Assembly (NCBI RefSeq): GCF_964204645.1
Contig: NC_134025.1
Coordinates: 12,779,001-12,839,000, forward strand
Direction: 5' to 3'
Length of the DNA stretch: 60,000 nt
DNA from: Tubulanus polymorphus
Taxonomy: Eukaryota > Nemertea > Palaeonemertea > Tubulaniformes > Tubulanidae
Below the pieces are notes generated by a model. It saw nothing but the letters and a program-made list of their open reading frames with translations. It was not told the origin of the DNA and did no database searches. This document shows positions 8,378 to 20,471 of the stretch, in pieces (within the stretch, counting starts at the first letter, position 1; each line of letters opens with the position of its first letter). A program made the translations under genes and the position numbers.

Positions 8378-11300
8378 TTAACACGTTAGAATTCTTTTCA
8401 TTATCTCGTTCTCTTTTGTTTCTTCTCTTTTAAATTTTAAGTATTCATCTAAATTACAACCATAAGCAACTGTATGAATTCCATCATCTAAAATATATCT
8501 TTTATCATCAAATGGGTTTAGACTTATCTTTTCAATTTCTTCAATAAACATTTCATGATCTTCAGATCTTAAACATCTCATCTTATGTTTTCTAACTTCT
8601 TCATTGAATATACAATTGATGTAATCTTTGAAATGAATATTCTTTTCTACTACACTTTTGGTTATTCCTTTTAACTTTTTAGCTTCATGTTCTTTAGTTT
8701 TATATGAATACATTTTAGATCTAATACCTATGAACTCTATCATTTCTTCACCACCTAATTCATCCTTAAACTTCCCTGGAACTTTTTTATTATCATTGCT
8801 AAACAATTCATGATCTTTAGGATAATTACCGAAATCAAAATGATGTTTTAATGTTTTTAAATCATCATGTTATCAGTTTTTATCTTTAATATGTAACTGT
8901 CGGTATCGAAATATAATATTTCTATATGTTTTTCTCCAAAAAGTGGTTGTAATACATTATAATAGAATTCATACATCAGTAATTTTGATAATTCTAAAAC
9001 TGAAGCACCAACATAGATTGGTTTATTAAATTTCATTGATGTTCTTCTCATTTTAACTGCAGCTAAATTTTCATCGAATATTCTGTTACCTATAAATTTA
9101 GGATATGATTGTAAATGCCTTATCCTTTTGCCATTACTTACTAACTCAATATCATTTCTATTTCTAATATTTTCACAAGTCTTACCATAGAATGCATTAT
9201 TCATTAACTTGAAGAAATCTTTCTCGAAATCAGTTTTAGCTTCAGTTCTCTGTTTGGTGTTAAAATCTATATATTTTTCTAACCACTTAGATTGGCTGAA
9301 TGAAATATATCTATGTACTTTTTTTAGAACTATTCCTTGATTCAAATAAAACTTAACATTCTATAATGTACTACATAATTATATTTATCTTCTTGAGTTA
9401 CCATTAACTTTTTTGTATGAATATGATTTTCAGGTTTAATTCTTTTTTGGTAATTTGATAATTCTTCATGAGTTACATTTTTATGTTCGGGACAGTATGC
9501 TAGATTTCTAGATTTAAATTTAATATGTTCAGGATATTCTAAATCTACAACAAAAAAGTAACCAGTATCTGAATCATCTGCAATATCTATAATTCTTTTC
9601 TTCCAATCAAATTTATCATTATTTTCATTCTGTAAAACTTCACTTATTTCAAATACTCCATAAGGTTGTGGTTCCATCATTGCCCAACCATAAAATTATT
9701 TGCATCTATATATAATAACTTATATCCAGGGTTATCATTTACCGGTACTCGAAAAACGCCTAATGAAATACACCGAATCGGAAAACGCATAACGCCTAAT
9801 TCCTAGAAAATGACCTAATTTCGTAATTGCAAAATCTACTGAGACTCACAATCCAACTCATCAACGGAACAGTTTGAAAATACATGTCTTTTACGCTTCA
9901 CGAAACGAGACTACTACTCTTATAAACTTCATTATAGGATGATGATAGAATTTCCGCAGTGCAAGCAATTAATTAAATAACGCCATAGAAGTGTAAACTG
10001 AAACAGTTTACACTTCTATGATAACGCGAAAACAAACGCCGCGGTTATAAACCGGCTTTCTTGAATTTTGAAACCGGAATGCATAAATATGGTACAACCT
10101 ACGCTCGTAGGTACAACGCACACAAAGATTGATAAAATAGCCTTTCTCAAAATTATCCTCCAAAACTGTTCACAACCACGCTAATGTGAACCTACCGAAC
10201 CAATGAGAGACTAAATAATGTCCAGCCCCTGAACTTCCTTGAACAAAAAATTATAAACTATATGTTCGATATTAAAAATATGATGTCTTTTATTATCATA
10301 ATACTCCGTCTTGATATGAAATAATAACACAGATAAGCCTGTGTAACCAAATACAGTAGAAACGAAGATGGAACAGGCGGCGCTCCACGCACTCCGACGT
10401 GAACTATGTAGCGTTGCGTACATAGTTCACGTAGGGATTTAGGTCAATTTCTTGGATGTTACTTGAATTAGGCGTTATGCGTTTTCCGATTCGGTGTTTT
10501 TCATTAGGCGTTTTTCGAATACCGTATCATTTACATCGAAATATCTATCACCTAATACACCTGAAACTCCTCCTCTTATTGATTTTTCAAATAATAGTAA
10601 TTGATCTATATTTTTTAACAAATCCATTTTAATATCTGTAAATTTTAATCCACAATCCCATGTTAATCCTGGTGATGAATAACAATGACAAGGATCAATA
10701 TTAAAATATTTTAGGTTTACATCTCTAAACCTTTCGAATATATTGGTTAATAATAATACATCTGATTTTAAATATAAATCTACTAATTGCCCATGATTTT
10801 CTATTTTGAAGTGATTCCAAATATTCAATGTTCTATTATATACTTCATCTTTAACATATTCATTTTTTAATTCATCATAGAATTGTTCTTACAATAATTC
10901 AGTTATGTTAAAATCATTATGATTCTTATAGAAAGAATATGGAATTGCTCCTTTATATCTCATTAATTTAAAATCATCATTATTTGGGTAATATTCTTTT
11001 AATATCTTTAATTCATCATCAACTAATGATTTTGATAAGTTATCTAATGAACTATTTAAAAATCTATATGAATGTATAAATCTTAAACACCCAAATTGGA
11101 ATGATATATAATTCTCAGATGTTTTAGCTAACATTCTAAATTTATAAGTTGGTATTTTATCTTTTGATCTATTTGAATTTAATCTTTCTATTTCATTATT
11201 AATTTCTTCTATTTTATGGCATAACTGTTTGATGAATAAATGTGCATCATATCCTGATAGATTATGAAATATAACTGGTACAAAATTAATTTTCTTAGCT

Positions 11301-13203
11301 TGTAAGTTACAATTCTCATGTGCGGCGCCTCTAAACTTTCCGTTCAAATGATCATGGTCTCTTACTTTTTTATCTTTATAATTAAATATCTTTTCACAAT
11401 AATAACATTTATCTGCAAACCCAAATGCTTCTTTATCTTCTTCTGTCATTATAATTTCTATATTTGTATTCAATAATTTACTAAATCTTATTTCATATTC
11501 AATTAATAAGTCACAAAAATGATTGATAACATTTTCATTTCTATAATCATAATATTCACTTTCAATTAGTTCTGGATAATCAGATTTTATATATAACCCG
11601 AAAGCAGCAGCTGATTGATGAATCTTTTTAATAGTATTTGTTTTTGGTGGTTCTTCAGAATAATCATTTTCATTAGAATTTAATTTCTTTCTCTTATAAT
11701 ATATTTCTTTTCTATCTTGATCAGTTAGTTCTTTATTTAATGAATCAAAATCTCCATATATTACCAATGGTACTTTATTTTTGTAATCATATTTTTTGAA
11801 TTCTAATATTTTATCCATTTCATTTGGTAAAACTAATTTACAATAATCATGATTTTCACATAATTGTTTATGATTTAATAATGTACTTTCATTACTGAAT
11901 TTATGTAAACATTTTCTACAAAGATATATTTTATGGTGATCATTTTCTGATTTAAAAAATAAATCGATTTGTTTAATCCACATATAATGATTCTCATAAT
12001 ATAGTATATCTATAACATCGTTTGAATCATAATCTTTTGATAGATATAAAGGTTCTAATGTATAATGTTTTATATTGTTACCTTTTGTATTTGGTAATTT
12101 GATTAAATCAAATACATTTATTCTTAAATTATTATCTCTTTCTATTTTTGGGATGTTTTTAATTATAACAGGATACTTATCTATATTATAATTATTTTCA
12201 AATTGTTTATAATTTGTTAATCTATAAGTATGTTTTTATAATCTTCAACTGGGTGTAAACAACTTATTATAGCCCATAGAAAACATTTATCATCTTCATT
12301 TTGTATATTTATAACAGCATTAGTTTTAAATGGTAATTTGATATAACTCGATGCTTCAATATCTGGTTCTTTATAATATGATACATTATTTTCATCTATT
12401 GGTTTCGATTTAGTTAACTTATTATATTTTGTGTTATAAACATGTAAAGTCATAAATATTATTTCATCAAATATTAAACCAGATCCTTCAAAATATTTCT
12501 CTTCTATTTTAGTTTTTACTTCATTATAACATTTATCTAATTTATCATTTATATGTTGTTTATATATAACATGTTGTGAATGAGAATTTATATTATATAT
12601 TGGTTTATCTTCAGATTTTATAAACTTTACTTTAACTGATATACTAATTTTAGGATATTCAACATCAGTTATTATTTTTATTATTTCTTTCATATTTTCT
12701 AAATGTTTTTTATTTTCTTCTAATGTTTTACCTTTATGAAATTTAAACTCGATAGCTGCTGGACCAATATCACTTTTAAATGCTTCGGTTATCTCTATAT
12801 CTTTTTTATTATGTAATGAATTAATATTATTTCTTACATCTTCCATGTATGGTCTTTTATTGTTTAATTTATTTTTTATGCTTTTAATTGTCTTCTGTTT
12901 CTTATCATTATCTTTATCAAAATAATCTTCACCTAAAATATCATTATTCTTATTTCTAATATGACTTTTAGATTTTAAATGTTCATTATAATATCTTTTA
13001 TCACTGAATGATTGATTACATGTATCACATTTGTATGTTTCTTTTTCATTCTTTAATTCATCTAATTTAGATTCTAATATATCATCTTTATATTCTAGTT
13101 TCAATTTATTCTCTAAATGTGTTTTAGTTTTATTGTGTCTTGCTTTTTGGGATTTATCTATATTGATATTACATGTTGGGCAGTAGTACTTATTTGCTTC
13201 CAT
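8378..13203 (-). pseudogene. Protein-primed family B DNA polymerase (PolB), broken copy A
   Basis: In order from 13203: two C2H2-like zinc fingers, a QNEDDKCFLWAIISCLHP block, exonuclease motif I (YGDFDS near 11745-11762), an endonuclease VII-like zinc motif (CYYC...VRDHDHLNGKFRGAAHENC), Exo II (FHNLSGYDAHL), YLKSDVLLL, SIRGGVSG, motif A (YIDANNF..GWAM near 9690-9725), motif B (KLMNNAFYGKT) and the catalytic YFDTDS (near 8897-8915). These mark a protein-primed replicase of about 1,300 residues. Frameshifts lie near 12217, 10889, 9720, 9350 and 8870, and a MITE interrupts it at 9743-10524. Exo I reads DFD, where copy B has DFE. Confidence 0.9.
9743..10524. mobile_element. 782-bp MITE inside PolB with 10-bp target duplication
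   Basis: The insert starts CGGTACTCGAAAAACGCC and ends with the inverted counterpart GGCGTTTTTCGAATACCG; about 60 bases match at each end. It is flanked by a perfect direct repeat TATCATTTAC (9733-9742 and 10525-10534). The duplication length of 9-10 bases suggests a Mutator-type mover, which is inference. The inside is GC-richer than the Polinton, has no transposase, and holds two internal palindromes near 9983-10020 and 10398-10435. Confidence 0.9.
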
Positions 13204-13408
13204 TTTAATACTAAATTTTTTATTAAAATTGATTTTAGAAGTTCAATGATTTATATTTGCATTATTTCAATCACACTTTACTAACACTTTTAATGTTTAA
13301 AAATCTAACTCACACAAATATGAATATTGAAATAATGTTGTAAATATATACTTTTATATTGAATTATCTGTCAATTTAAATGTTATTCATCTATATGATT
13401 ATTTTAAG

Positions 13409-13821
13409 AGTAATAGGGGTAATGGGCTTTCAGGTTAAAGGTTGAATGGTCGAGCTCATTAAAAAACAAAACATTAAAAGTAATTTAAAACTATAATATA
13501 TTTTCATAACCGTGTGTATTTCAGTTGAATAATAGAATTATAATTATTATTAAAATATATTTGATTATATGAATTTGTGTATTGTAAATAAATCAATTGG
13601 TCGCGGAGTGGAGCGGTAGCGAAGTGGAGCGACCAATTGATTTAATACAATATGCTTTTTAAATTTAAATTATTGATATCTTAGAATAAATATTTAGTTA
13701 TAATATAAAATACACACGGTTTTGAAAATATATTATAGTTTTAAATTACTTTTAATGTTTTGTTTTTTTAATGAGCTCGACCCTTCGACCTTTGGCCTTA
13801 AAGCCCATTACCCCTATTACT
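13409..13821. repeat. Terminal palindrome of copy A
   Basis: Both outer edges read AGTAATAGGGGTAATGGGC inward, and the arms stay complementary for roughly the first 110 bases, with weaker complementarity further in. The centre (13590-13643) is a second hairpin with AAATCAATTGGTCGC arms. The right edge abuts unrelated sequence; the left edge continues as the PolB upstream region beginning CTTAAAAT on the minus strand. Copy C has a palindrome at the equivalent place, so this is the element terminus rather than a chance MITE. Confidence 0.85.
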
Positions 13822-15027
13822 AATCAACGATATGAATTATACGACGGAGCGTCAAATAGTTAACGACGAGCGTTGTCGTTAATCAACGACTGCGCGCCAA
13901 ATTCGAAATGTCGTTGACGCGAACTCGAAGAGTCGAAATTCAGAGGCGACGTCAAGGAGATGAAACGGCCGCGTGTTCGTTCGAAAAAGGAGTTACTGAA
14001 TACAGGCGATTTTCATGGTCAGCAGAAATGACATCTCGAAGTAAGATTACGGAAAAATAGCACAGAAGATATACTATACTATTACTATTACTATTAGTAA
14101 TTACAGCGACGAGAGCGTTAAGATGGCATCGTCAAAGGATTGAATTTAAACAGACGATAAATTGACAATATTTACAAGATTGTAAGTGACGAGTTTATCG
14201 GCAGCCCATGGCCGACGACTACACGGCCCCCGGGTGCGTCGGCACCCGGGACTCACTGAGGGCGGGATGTCAAAAATCACTGCAGCAATCCCGGGGTCAG
14301 ACGACCCGGAGGCCCGTGTCTTAAATAGAAAGTAAAATTGTCTCCTTACATGATCTGTATGATTTACAGCGTCCGATTCCTAAAACGGTGAAGAAGCAGC
14401 AAGAAAGAGTTTCTAATGGGGCTCTGCCAGAGCCAAGTTGCCAATGAGCGCGATTGCGCTAAATTAATAGTTTTCATGCGGTCAACGCATGCGGTGATTG
14501 GTCAAGCGAGACGAGCAGTAATAAAGTAGAGCACGCAAAATCATTCGACCGTGACGAATGATAAAACCCTAAATAAAGACTTCATACGCGAGAAATAGAA
14601 TTAAGTTCTATAATATTTTAAGATTAACGCGAAAAATGACGACTATAAGACCGATACGGAGATATTTACTACAAAATAAACCGGAGTCAACCGCACCACC
14701 GAGAAAACGCTCACACGGAAGTGAGGCGGCGCCAGCGAACGGCGTCGTAAAAACGAGCGTAAACACGAGCAGGGCTGGAGAATTCATAGGTAGGTGGAGA
14801 ATAAAAGAATGGCCTGGACAGGCGCCGAAAAATCGCTAATATCACTGCGATGTGGCGTGGCCAACACCGCGGGGGCCTGCCCAGGTCGTAAAATTGGAAT
14901 CTGACAGAACTGCCAAAAATCTGTCAGATTGAAATTGAGCCGAAAAGATCCCGAAACATCGCCGCAGAACACTCAGCCCCGTCCCGGAATACGTACATCT
15001 AAAAAGAAACAATGAGAAAAGAACGGC
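13822..15027. other. Flanking DNA with GC-rich inverted segment; no gene recognised
   Basis: Base composition shifts abruptly at 13822 from AT-rich element to mixed host-like DNA. A GC-rich self-complementary run (GGCCCCCGGGTGCGTCGGCA and onward) lies at about 14224-14320. Short open frames here lack recognisable domains. I see no gene. Confidence 0.5.
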
Positions 15028-15058
15028 TTAAGGCCATTCCGAAATACATAATATAATT

Positions 15059-15382
15059 TCACCAAAAGACCGACATTTTGTGGTCAAACCCACCCCAGAT
15101 ATAGACAATTTTCGCCACATTGGTGAGATGTTTAGTACGGATTGTTGAGAGAGCAGTGCAGTTGAGAAGGAAATGTTTTTCGTCCTCAATTTGATTTGAG
15201 TTGCAGAGCTTACAGGTCCTGTTTTCAATGGGGGTAATTGGGCGGATGTGACGACCAGTCTCTATGTGAAGTGAGTGGTTAGAGACTGTCACTGTAGCGT
15301 GTGCAGTGTGACACACTGCCAGCGCACGCTTGCCTTGCGAAGTATACACTGATATGGCTATACGCGCACTGTTGCAACGCAA
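15059..15382 (-). pseudogene. 3' fragment of a non-LTR retrotransposon ORF2 (C-terminal zinc knuckle)
   Basis: The 107-residue frame contains SLHIETGRHIRPITPIENR followed by CKLCNSNQIEDEKHFLLNC, the CxxC...H...C knuckle typical of the C-terminus of many invertebrate non-LTR reverse transcriptases. No reverse transcriptase domain is present nearby, so it is a truncated relic. The frame from the knuckle onward is short and runs into non-coding sequence. Confidence 0.65.
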
Positions 15383-18300
15383 TACGTCTGCAGTGAATAA
15401 ACGATTTACGATTTACAATCTTCAAGTTGGCTGTAGTCCAACTGTTTATAACTCGCAAACTATGCTGCGCATCAACATGGGATTTTCAACACTGTAGAAG
15501 ATCCTTATCATTTTTCTTTCAAAGTTTATTTGATGTAAATCGAATGAGAAGGAGCGACTGCAGTTTAGGTGTCCCTAATGGTTATGTACCTAACCTAACC
15601 ATAACACTATTCTTTAATAACACAAGCGCCACACAGTGGAGAGGTGACCTAAACTGCAGTTAGACCGCAAAATGGACTCTAAGTCTAACGAGTCCATAAA
15701 AAGTCAGACGTTGACATTGTAGAATTTTTAGGGACCAGGCACAACACTAACGTCTGCACGGTCTGGTAGTTTGATGAACCCTCATTGACAATTAATAGCT
15801 AAATTCACAGACCGATATTGGAAACTATCTCAATAACTCGCAATTGTGTATCTAGTATGTGACTAACCTATGTTTCAAAGAAAATATTCCAGGATCGGAT
15901 CGTGTCGTCAGTTCACCCAGCACTGGCAGTGGTTGTCTCCACCAGTGATCTACGATCCTAGTGTAACCAACTCTGTGGTACGCAAAAGGTAGAAAGTTTC
16001 TAATGTCCGATCGACAGTACCGGTAGCGCCGCTACTTAACAATAATAAGAACTAATGTTATTGACGATGTTTTGTTAAGTGGAAAGACGCCGAGTACCAG
16101 TATATATCCGATAGGTACGAATCCCCAATTTCTTCGGGATGATTTGATTTTAAAATAGCGATCGTTTTAATAGATTTGGTGTACCTTATTAAACTTACCC
16201 ACCGTCAACACACCTGCCGGATGTGAAACAGGGGACGTCCTATTCCAATTACGCTAAAGATTTTGTGTGAATTTTATTGTACTGTAACGGCGGTATGAAT
16301 TAAATTCAGCTTAGACTGAGAGTAAAGTATTTTAAGGCAAACTCTAATGGGCTAACTGCACATCGTCGAAAGACTTCTCATCCATCGATACTTGATAAAA
16401 ATGAAATAAAACATCTAGTTCCAATTATCTCATGTAAGCATAACATTTATTTTGAAAATCTCAACCATACATCAAAACATTAAAGCCTTCTATATCAAAT
16501 GCAAACTTTTGCTAACATAAACAATAGACAAATGGCCATATCTCTATCATATTAATTATATCACGAATGCTAAATATTGCGATATTAATTGAAATCGTTC
16601 AACCAACAAATGAATTTAGTTAACATAATATCATCACAAATCATTCATATCCTTGGCAAAGGACTTATAGGCTTTTAGAATATCCAAACAGGAAAACTTT
16701 AGTCTCATTTCTATGCGAGTAGAAATACATTATCATTATAACATCCATATCTTTGCATTATATATAACATCCATATCTGCGCATTATATATATGTTTATA
16801 ATGTCATATCTCTTAATAATAATCAATCCAATAATTAAATTAATAATACTAATTTATTTATAAATGAATAATTGATAACTCTGCTATAATTGAGTTACAC
16901 ATGAGGTAAAAAAATTATGACATAAAAACTCCTGTCAGAGTAATAGAAGTAACTGTCTAATACATGAAATGACACATTTTATACAATGAACTGAGCTCTG
17001 AATCTGATGAAAATATTCAATCTGAGATCTTACGAATGATGTTATTTTAGCCCTCTACTTCTGAAAACTGAATAGCGCGCTGTGAACTTCAACTACAAAA
17101 CAAATTTGTTGAACAGCAGTGTATCGAAAAACTGTACGTACAGTGTACCGCGAACTGAACGCGGCGTCTTCTCACTTAAAAAATTATCGACTTGACAGAT
17201 TAGTTCGATTTTCGACCGCGGCGGCGCTATAGGACATTGGACAAAAGAAACTTTCTACCTTTTGCACATCGCAGACACTAAGGTTCTTGGTGAAGTCGTC
17301 AGCAGTACACGTGTGAAGTTGAAAGCTCATGTGAGGCATGATGATAGGTGAAGTGCGCAGAAGGATCATTAGGTAAAAATACAGATCCACAATACGAAAC
17401 AACGAAATAGGTTTTTTAATTCTGTCGAAATGGAAATAAGATAGTTTGAATATAATAAATATATTCTTGAAAATATCAATAGGCACCAATATGTCATCTG
17501 AACGATAAACATGGAATAATTTTATCCACATTGTGTACCGTCGTTTCGCTTCAATAGTTTTATATTTTATGCTCCCTAAGCTTAGTAAGGACACAGAATG
17601 ACTGTCAAATGCTTCAATCGACTGACAATCTCAATGAAATGCCAGCAAAATTACTGCACCCTAATCTATGGGGTTGAACATTAAAAATTAACCTTCCCCT
17701 TTAGTACAAACTCAATCTTGAAAAACTAAACCGCAGCCTGATTACCGACCATAATTATCGGACAGTGAGACCGACAGATGGTCCTCACACTCACTCAGTG
17801 GCCTCCTCACCTCCTCGTCCACTCCCAGTGTTCGACTAGTCATATTAATTTTTATGGTTTATAGGTTCCACTACACTACAGTACATATAGCAGTAATATG
17901 CTTAATAGACTTGGCCTACATACAAATTATCCGTGGTAAATGAAACAAGTAAGCCTACAGGGTTAAAACAAACATATTTCACAGAAAAACGAGCGATGTA
18001 ATTACTCACCAGAATAAGCGTGGATCGGAGAGTCCAGACGATCGCGCTGGTAACGGTCGAAGAACATAGTAACAATACTACATGTAGTATAACAATACAT
18101 GTGTTCTTCCGAGAAGATGTTCCCACAAAACAACTAAATCAACAAAGAAGCAACGTTTTCTAACGAAATTCAATAGGGTTAGAGATTTTATTATTGCACT
18201 GAATATTTTACAAGTTCAGAAGAGAAACTAAGCCTCTTTCGCACGTTATTTTGTACCAAAAAGGAAGTACTTGTGTCAAATGCGATAGCAAAACGGGCTT

Positions 18301-18920
18301 CGCTAAAAGCGAAAGTCCATAAAAAGTTTGGTGGCGGTGAACTGTTGCTTTTAGATCATCCCATTCTTTATTTTATTTTGGATATCGGATAATCTATTAG
18401 TGACAGTTCCCCCCCAAACTTCAATTACGAGCTCTTGTGAGGTGGAGTGCCTGACGAAAAGACCTACCGAAGTATAAGAGCTGACTGACACAAAGTATAC
18501 CTCTATATGATAAAATATTACTTATGTTTTTATTAATAAATAAAATTTGCTTACAAAAAGAAATATGTGATCTTTTATGTTATATCAAATACATTCACAA
18601 TAGGTAAAAATTGAAAGTGGATTACAATGGTGACACTGCTAAACAGAAGTATGTTGAATGTTACATGTAATTGTATGATTTATTCACATGTAACATCGGT
18701 GTATGTTGGCGCTGAGACAAAGAACTGCTTAAAGAATATAACCAAACAAATTTATACTCTGATAGAATAAATACAATTCCTTATAAAAAAAACTGACATT
18801 AAATAACACATTAAAATGCCACATGACATAAAAACGTTAAAAAATGGATTACAATAATAAAGTATTTAAAAAAAATATGCAGTTCATCATGCAAATATTT
18901 TACACATAACATGTTAACGA
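15383..18920. other. Unassigned DNA, no gene recognised
   Basis: This 3.5-kb stretch has only short open frames without recognisable motifs (for example at 17184-17594 and 17902-18126, both minus). Locally AT-rich parts around 16400-16900 look like ordinary intergenic or intronic DNA. Nothing more can be supported. Confidence 0.4.
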
Positions 18921-18923
18921 TTG

Positions 18924-19550
18924 TAGGAAAAAATGCCACTGGTAAAAATGTTACCAGTGGAAATGACAGTAGGAAAAAATGCCACCAAAATTCTTATGAT
19001 CCTGGGATAAGGTATTAAAATCTCGAAATCTAAGTTGAAAAAATGCCACCAATGATTTTTCCAACAGTTTAAAATGATGATAATAAAATGCTACAGTTTA
19101 TTTTCAGACTTTTTCTATCCAGATTATGTACACATTCGAAATTTAACTACTTTACACTACTGATTATGAATTTGATTTTGACTAAGAATAGTCTAACAAT
19201 ATTTTGTTTAACAAGTGATGTACATAGTATTTTGCATATTTTATAATGATATAAACAAGGGGGCAATATAAAGGCAGTTATAAACTAAAAAAATTTCAAG
19301 CATAGTAGACTAGGGGGCACTAACGTAAAATAGTACAAGGTAGGGTTAATTTACAACATAAAATCAGCCGCAAACTAAAGAAACTTTAAAGCGGGAAACT
19401 TAGGGGTACTGAAATACAACCAGATACAATAGTTAGTTTGAAATTCAATAGAAAGAGATCATTGATAAATGACTGATAATTAATGCAGTCAAGTTAAATC
19501 TATGTATGTAAATATCTTTATTTTTTCCTGCTGGTGGCATTTTTTCCGTA
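18924..19550. repeat. Dispersed GGAAAAAATGCCAC repeats, three direct and one inverted
   Basis: Copies or near-copies begin near 18926, 18972 and 19035 on the plus strand, and an inverted copy (GGTGGCATTTTTTCC) lies at 19533-19547. A short TTACCAGTGG/CCACTGGTAA hairpin sits at about 18936-18960. The roughly 620-bp unit could be a degenerate MITE or the subterminal region of the neighbouring Helentron; no target duplication was identified. Confidence 0.5.
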
Positions 19551-19650
19551 TACCCATGTTAACCACATTACTACCAAGCCAACCAAATAACTTAATTATT
19601 CATTCAATTACCCTAAAAACCATAATTAATTAACTACTTAGTACCACTTA

Positions 19651-19813
19651 GGGATCATTCATTTATTACGTACGCATAAAATTTGAATTCTTCAACCCCC
19701 CTACCCCCCCCCCCTGTACGCAAAATCGGCCATTTGTTTCATATAAAATAAGCATTACAGTACGCAACTGCACTTACCCCTCCCCTAATGTGTACGTAAT
19801 AAATGAATGACCC
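19651..19813. mobile_element. 163-bp palindromic MITE
   Basis: The left end GGGATCATTCATTTATTACG and the right end CGTAATAAATGAATGACCC are inverted repeats of about 22 bases with one mismatch. The interior contains a long C-tract and no reading frame. A short flanking duplication could not be defined with certainty. Confidence 0.7.
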
Positions 19814-19855
19814 GTTAAACATGTCATCAGCTGAGCAAAAAAATCTGTCCAGCAT

Positions 19856-20151
19856 TTAACCCTTTCAGTGCTGACTAATTAATACCCTATAGTGCTGGAG
19901 AAAATTTGAAAATTCTAAAAAATTCCACCCTAGTGTGTTGAACAATGGGAATACCACTATAGTGCGTCTACACCGCAGTGCGGTGTATCGTTAGTTACTA
20001 GTATTTCACTATGTTTGACACTTGCTGCCATTTTTCAATAGAGATAATTACAAATTACTAATTACATCAATACACCGCAGTGCGGTGTACTAGCAAAATC
20101 CATCACTGATTTATACACCGCACCGCGGTGTAGACGCACTGAAAGGGTTAA
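19856..20151. mobile_element. piggyBac-type MITE with TTAA duplication
   Basis: The sequence between two TTAA tetranucleotides starts CCCTTTCAGTGC and ends GCACTGAAAGGG, an exact inverted repeat. TTAA target duplication with a CCC/GGG terminus is the piggyBac signature. Inside are three palindromes of the form ACACCGC-x-GCGGTGT, at about 19971-19989, 20072-20090 and 20113-20132. No transposase is present. Confidence 0.8.
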
Positions 20152-20471
20152 TTCTCATTGTTTACTCATAATATGTGTAAAGACTCTATCATAATACCAA
20201 TGTACAATATAACAATGTGGCAACTAGCACAATAGTTCACCAGCCTATAATCCCCAGTGTCTGTATCTTCAGATCCTGGAATTCAGAATACATGTATTTA
20301 TCCCTAGTCATTACACTTCCCTGATTGCATTCAAACATTACACACCTCGAATTCTCAATTTGCATGCACACTAGATGATTAAAGCTGGGTCCAAGGAAAT
20401 GGGTCAATTTGTCTTTGGAGAAATTTAGGTTGGTAAGGTGATCTGATTGATTACCTGTCTATTTAATTAGC

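Larger units (their letters stand above)
1..13821. mobile_element. Polinton/Maverick copy A (right part; left end outside window)
   Basis: The block carries, from left to right, a packaging ATPase on the plus strand and then a continuous minus-strand set: zinc-finger protein, MCP, coiled-coil membrane protein, 462-aa protein, small membrane proteins, penton, LP-motif protein and PolB. It ends at a palindrome whose outer edge is AGTAATAGGGG read inward. The 5'-AG terminus is usual for Polintons. The integrase-side half lies outside the window, so no target duplication can be checked. PolB is interrupted by a 782-bp MITE. Several genes have single breaks, so the copy is decayed but young. Nucleotide similarity to copy C is very high throughout. 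Confidence 0.9.

Noticed and set aside
13409-13821. Terminal palindrome as an independently inserted MITE
   Set aside because: Copy C has a palindrome at the same junction with the same CTTAAAAT flank and no target duplication, so it belongs to the element.
14636-14972. Short frames on both strands near the end of copy A
   Set aside because: No domain, no codon pattern, overlapping in opposite directions; probably chance.
17184-18126. 136-aa and 74-aa minus-strand frames
   Set aside because: No recognisable motif and no neighbours supporting a gene; not reported as CDS.
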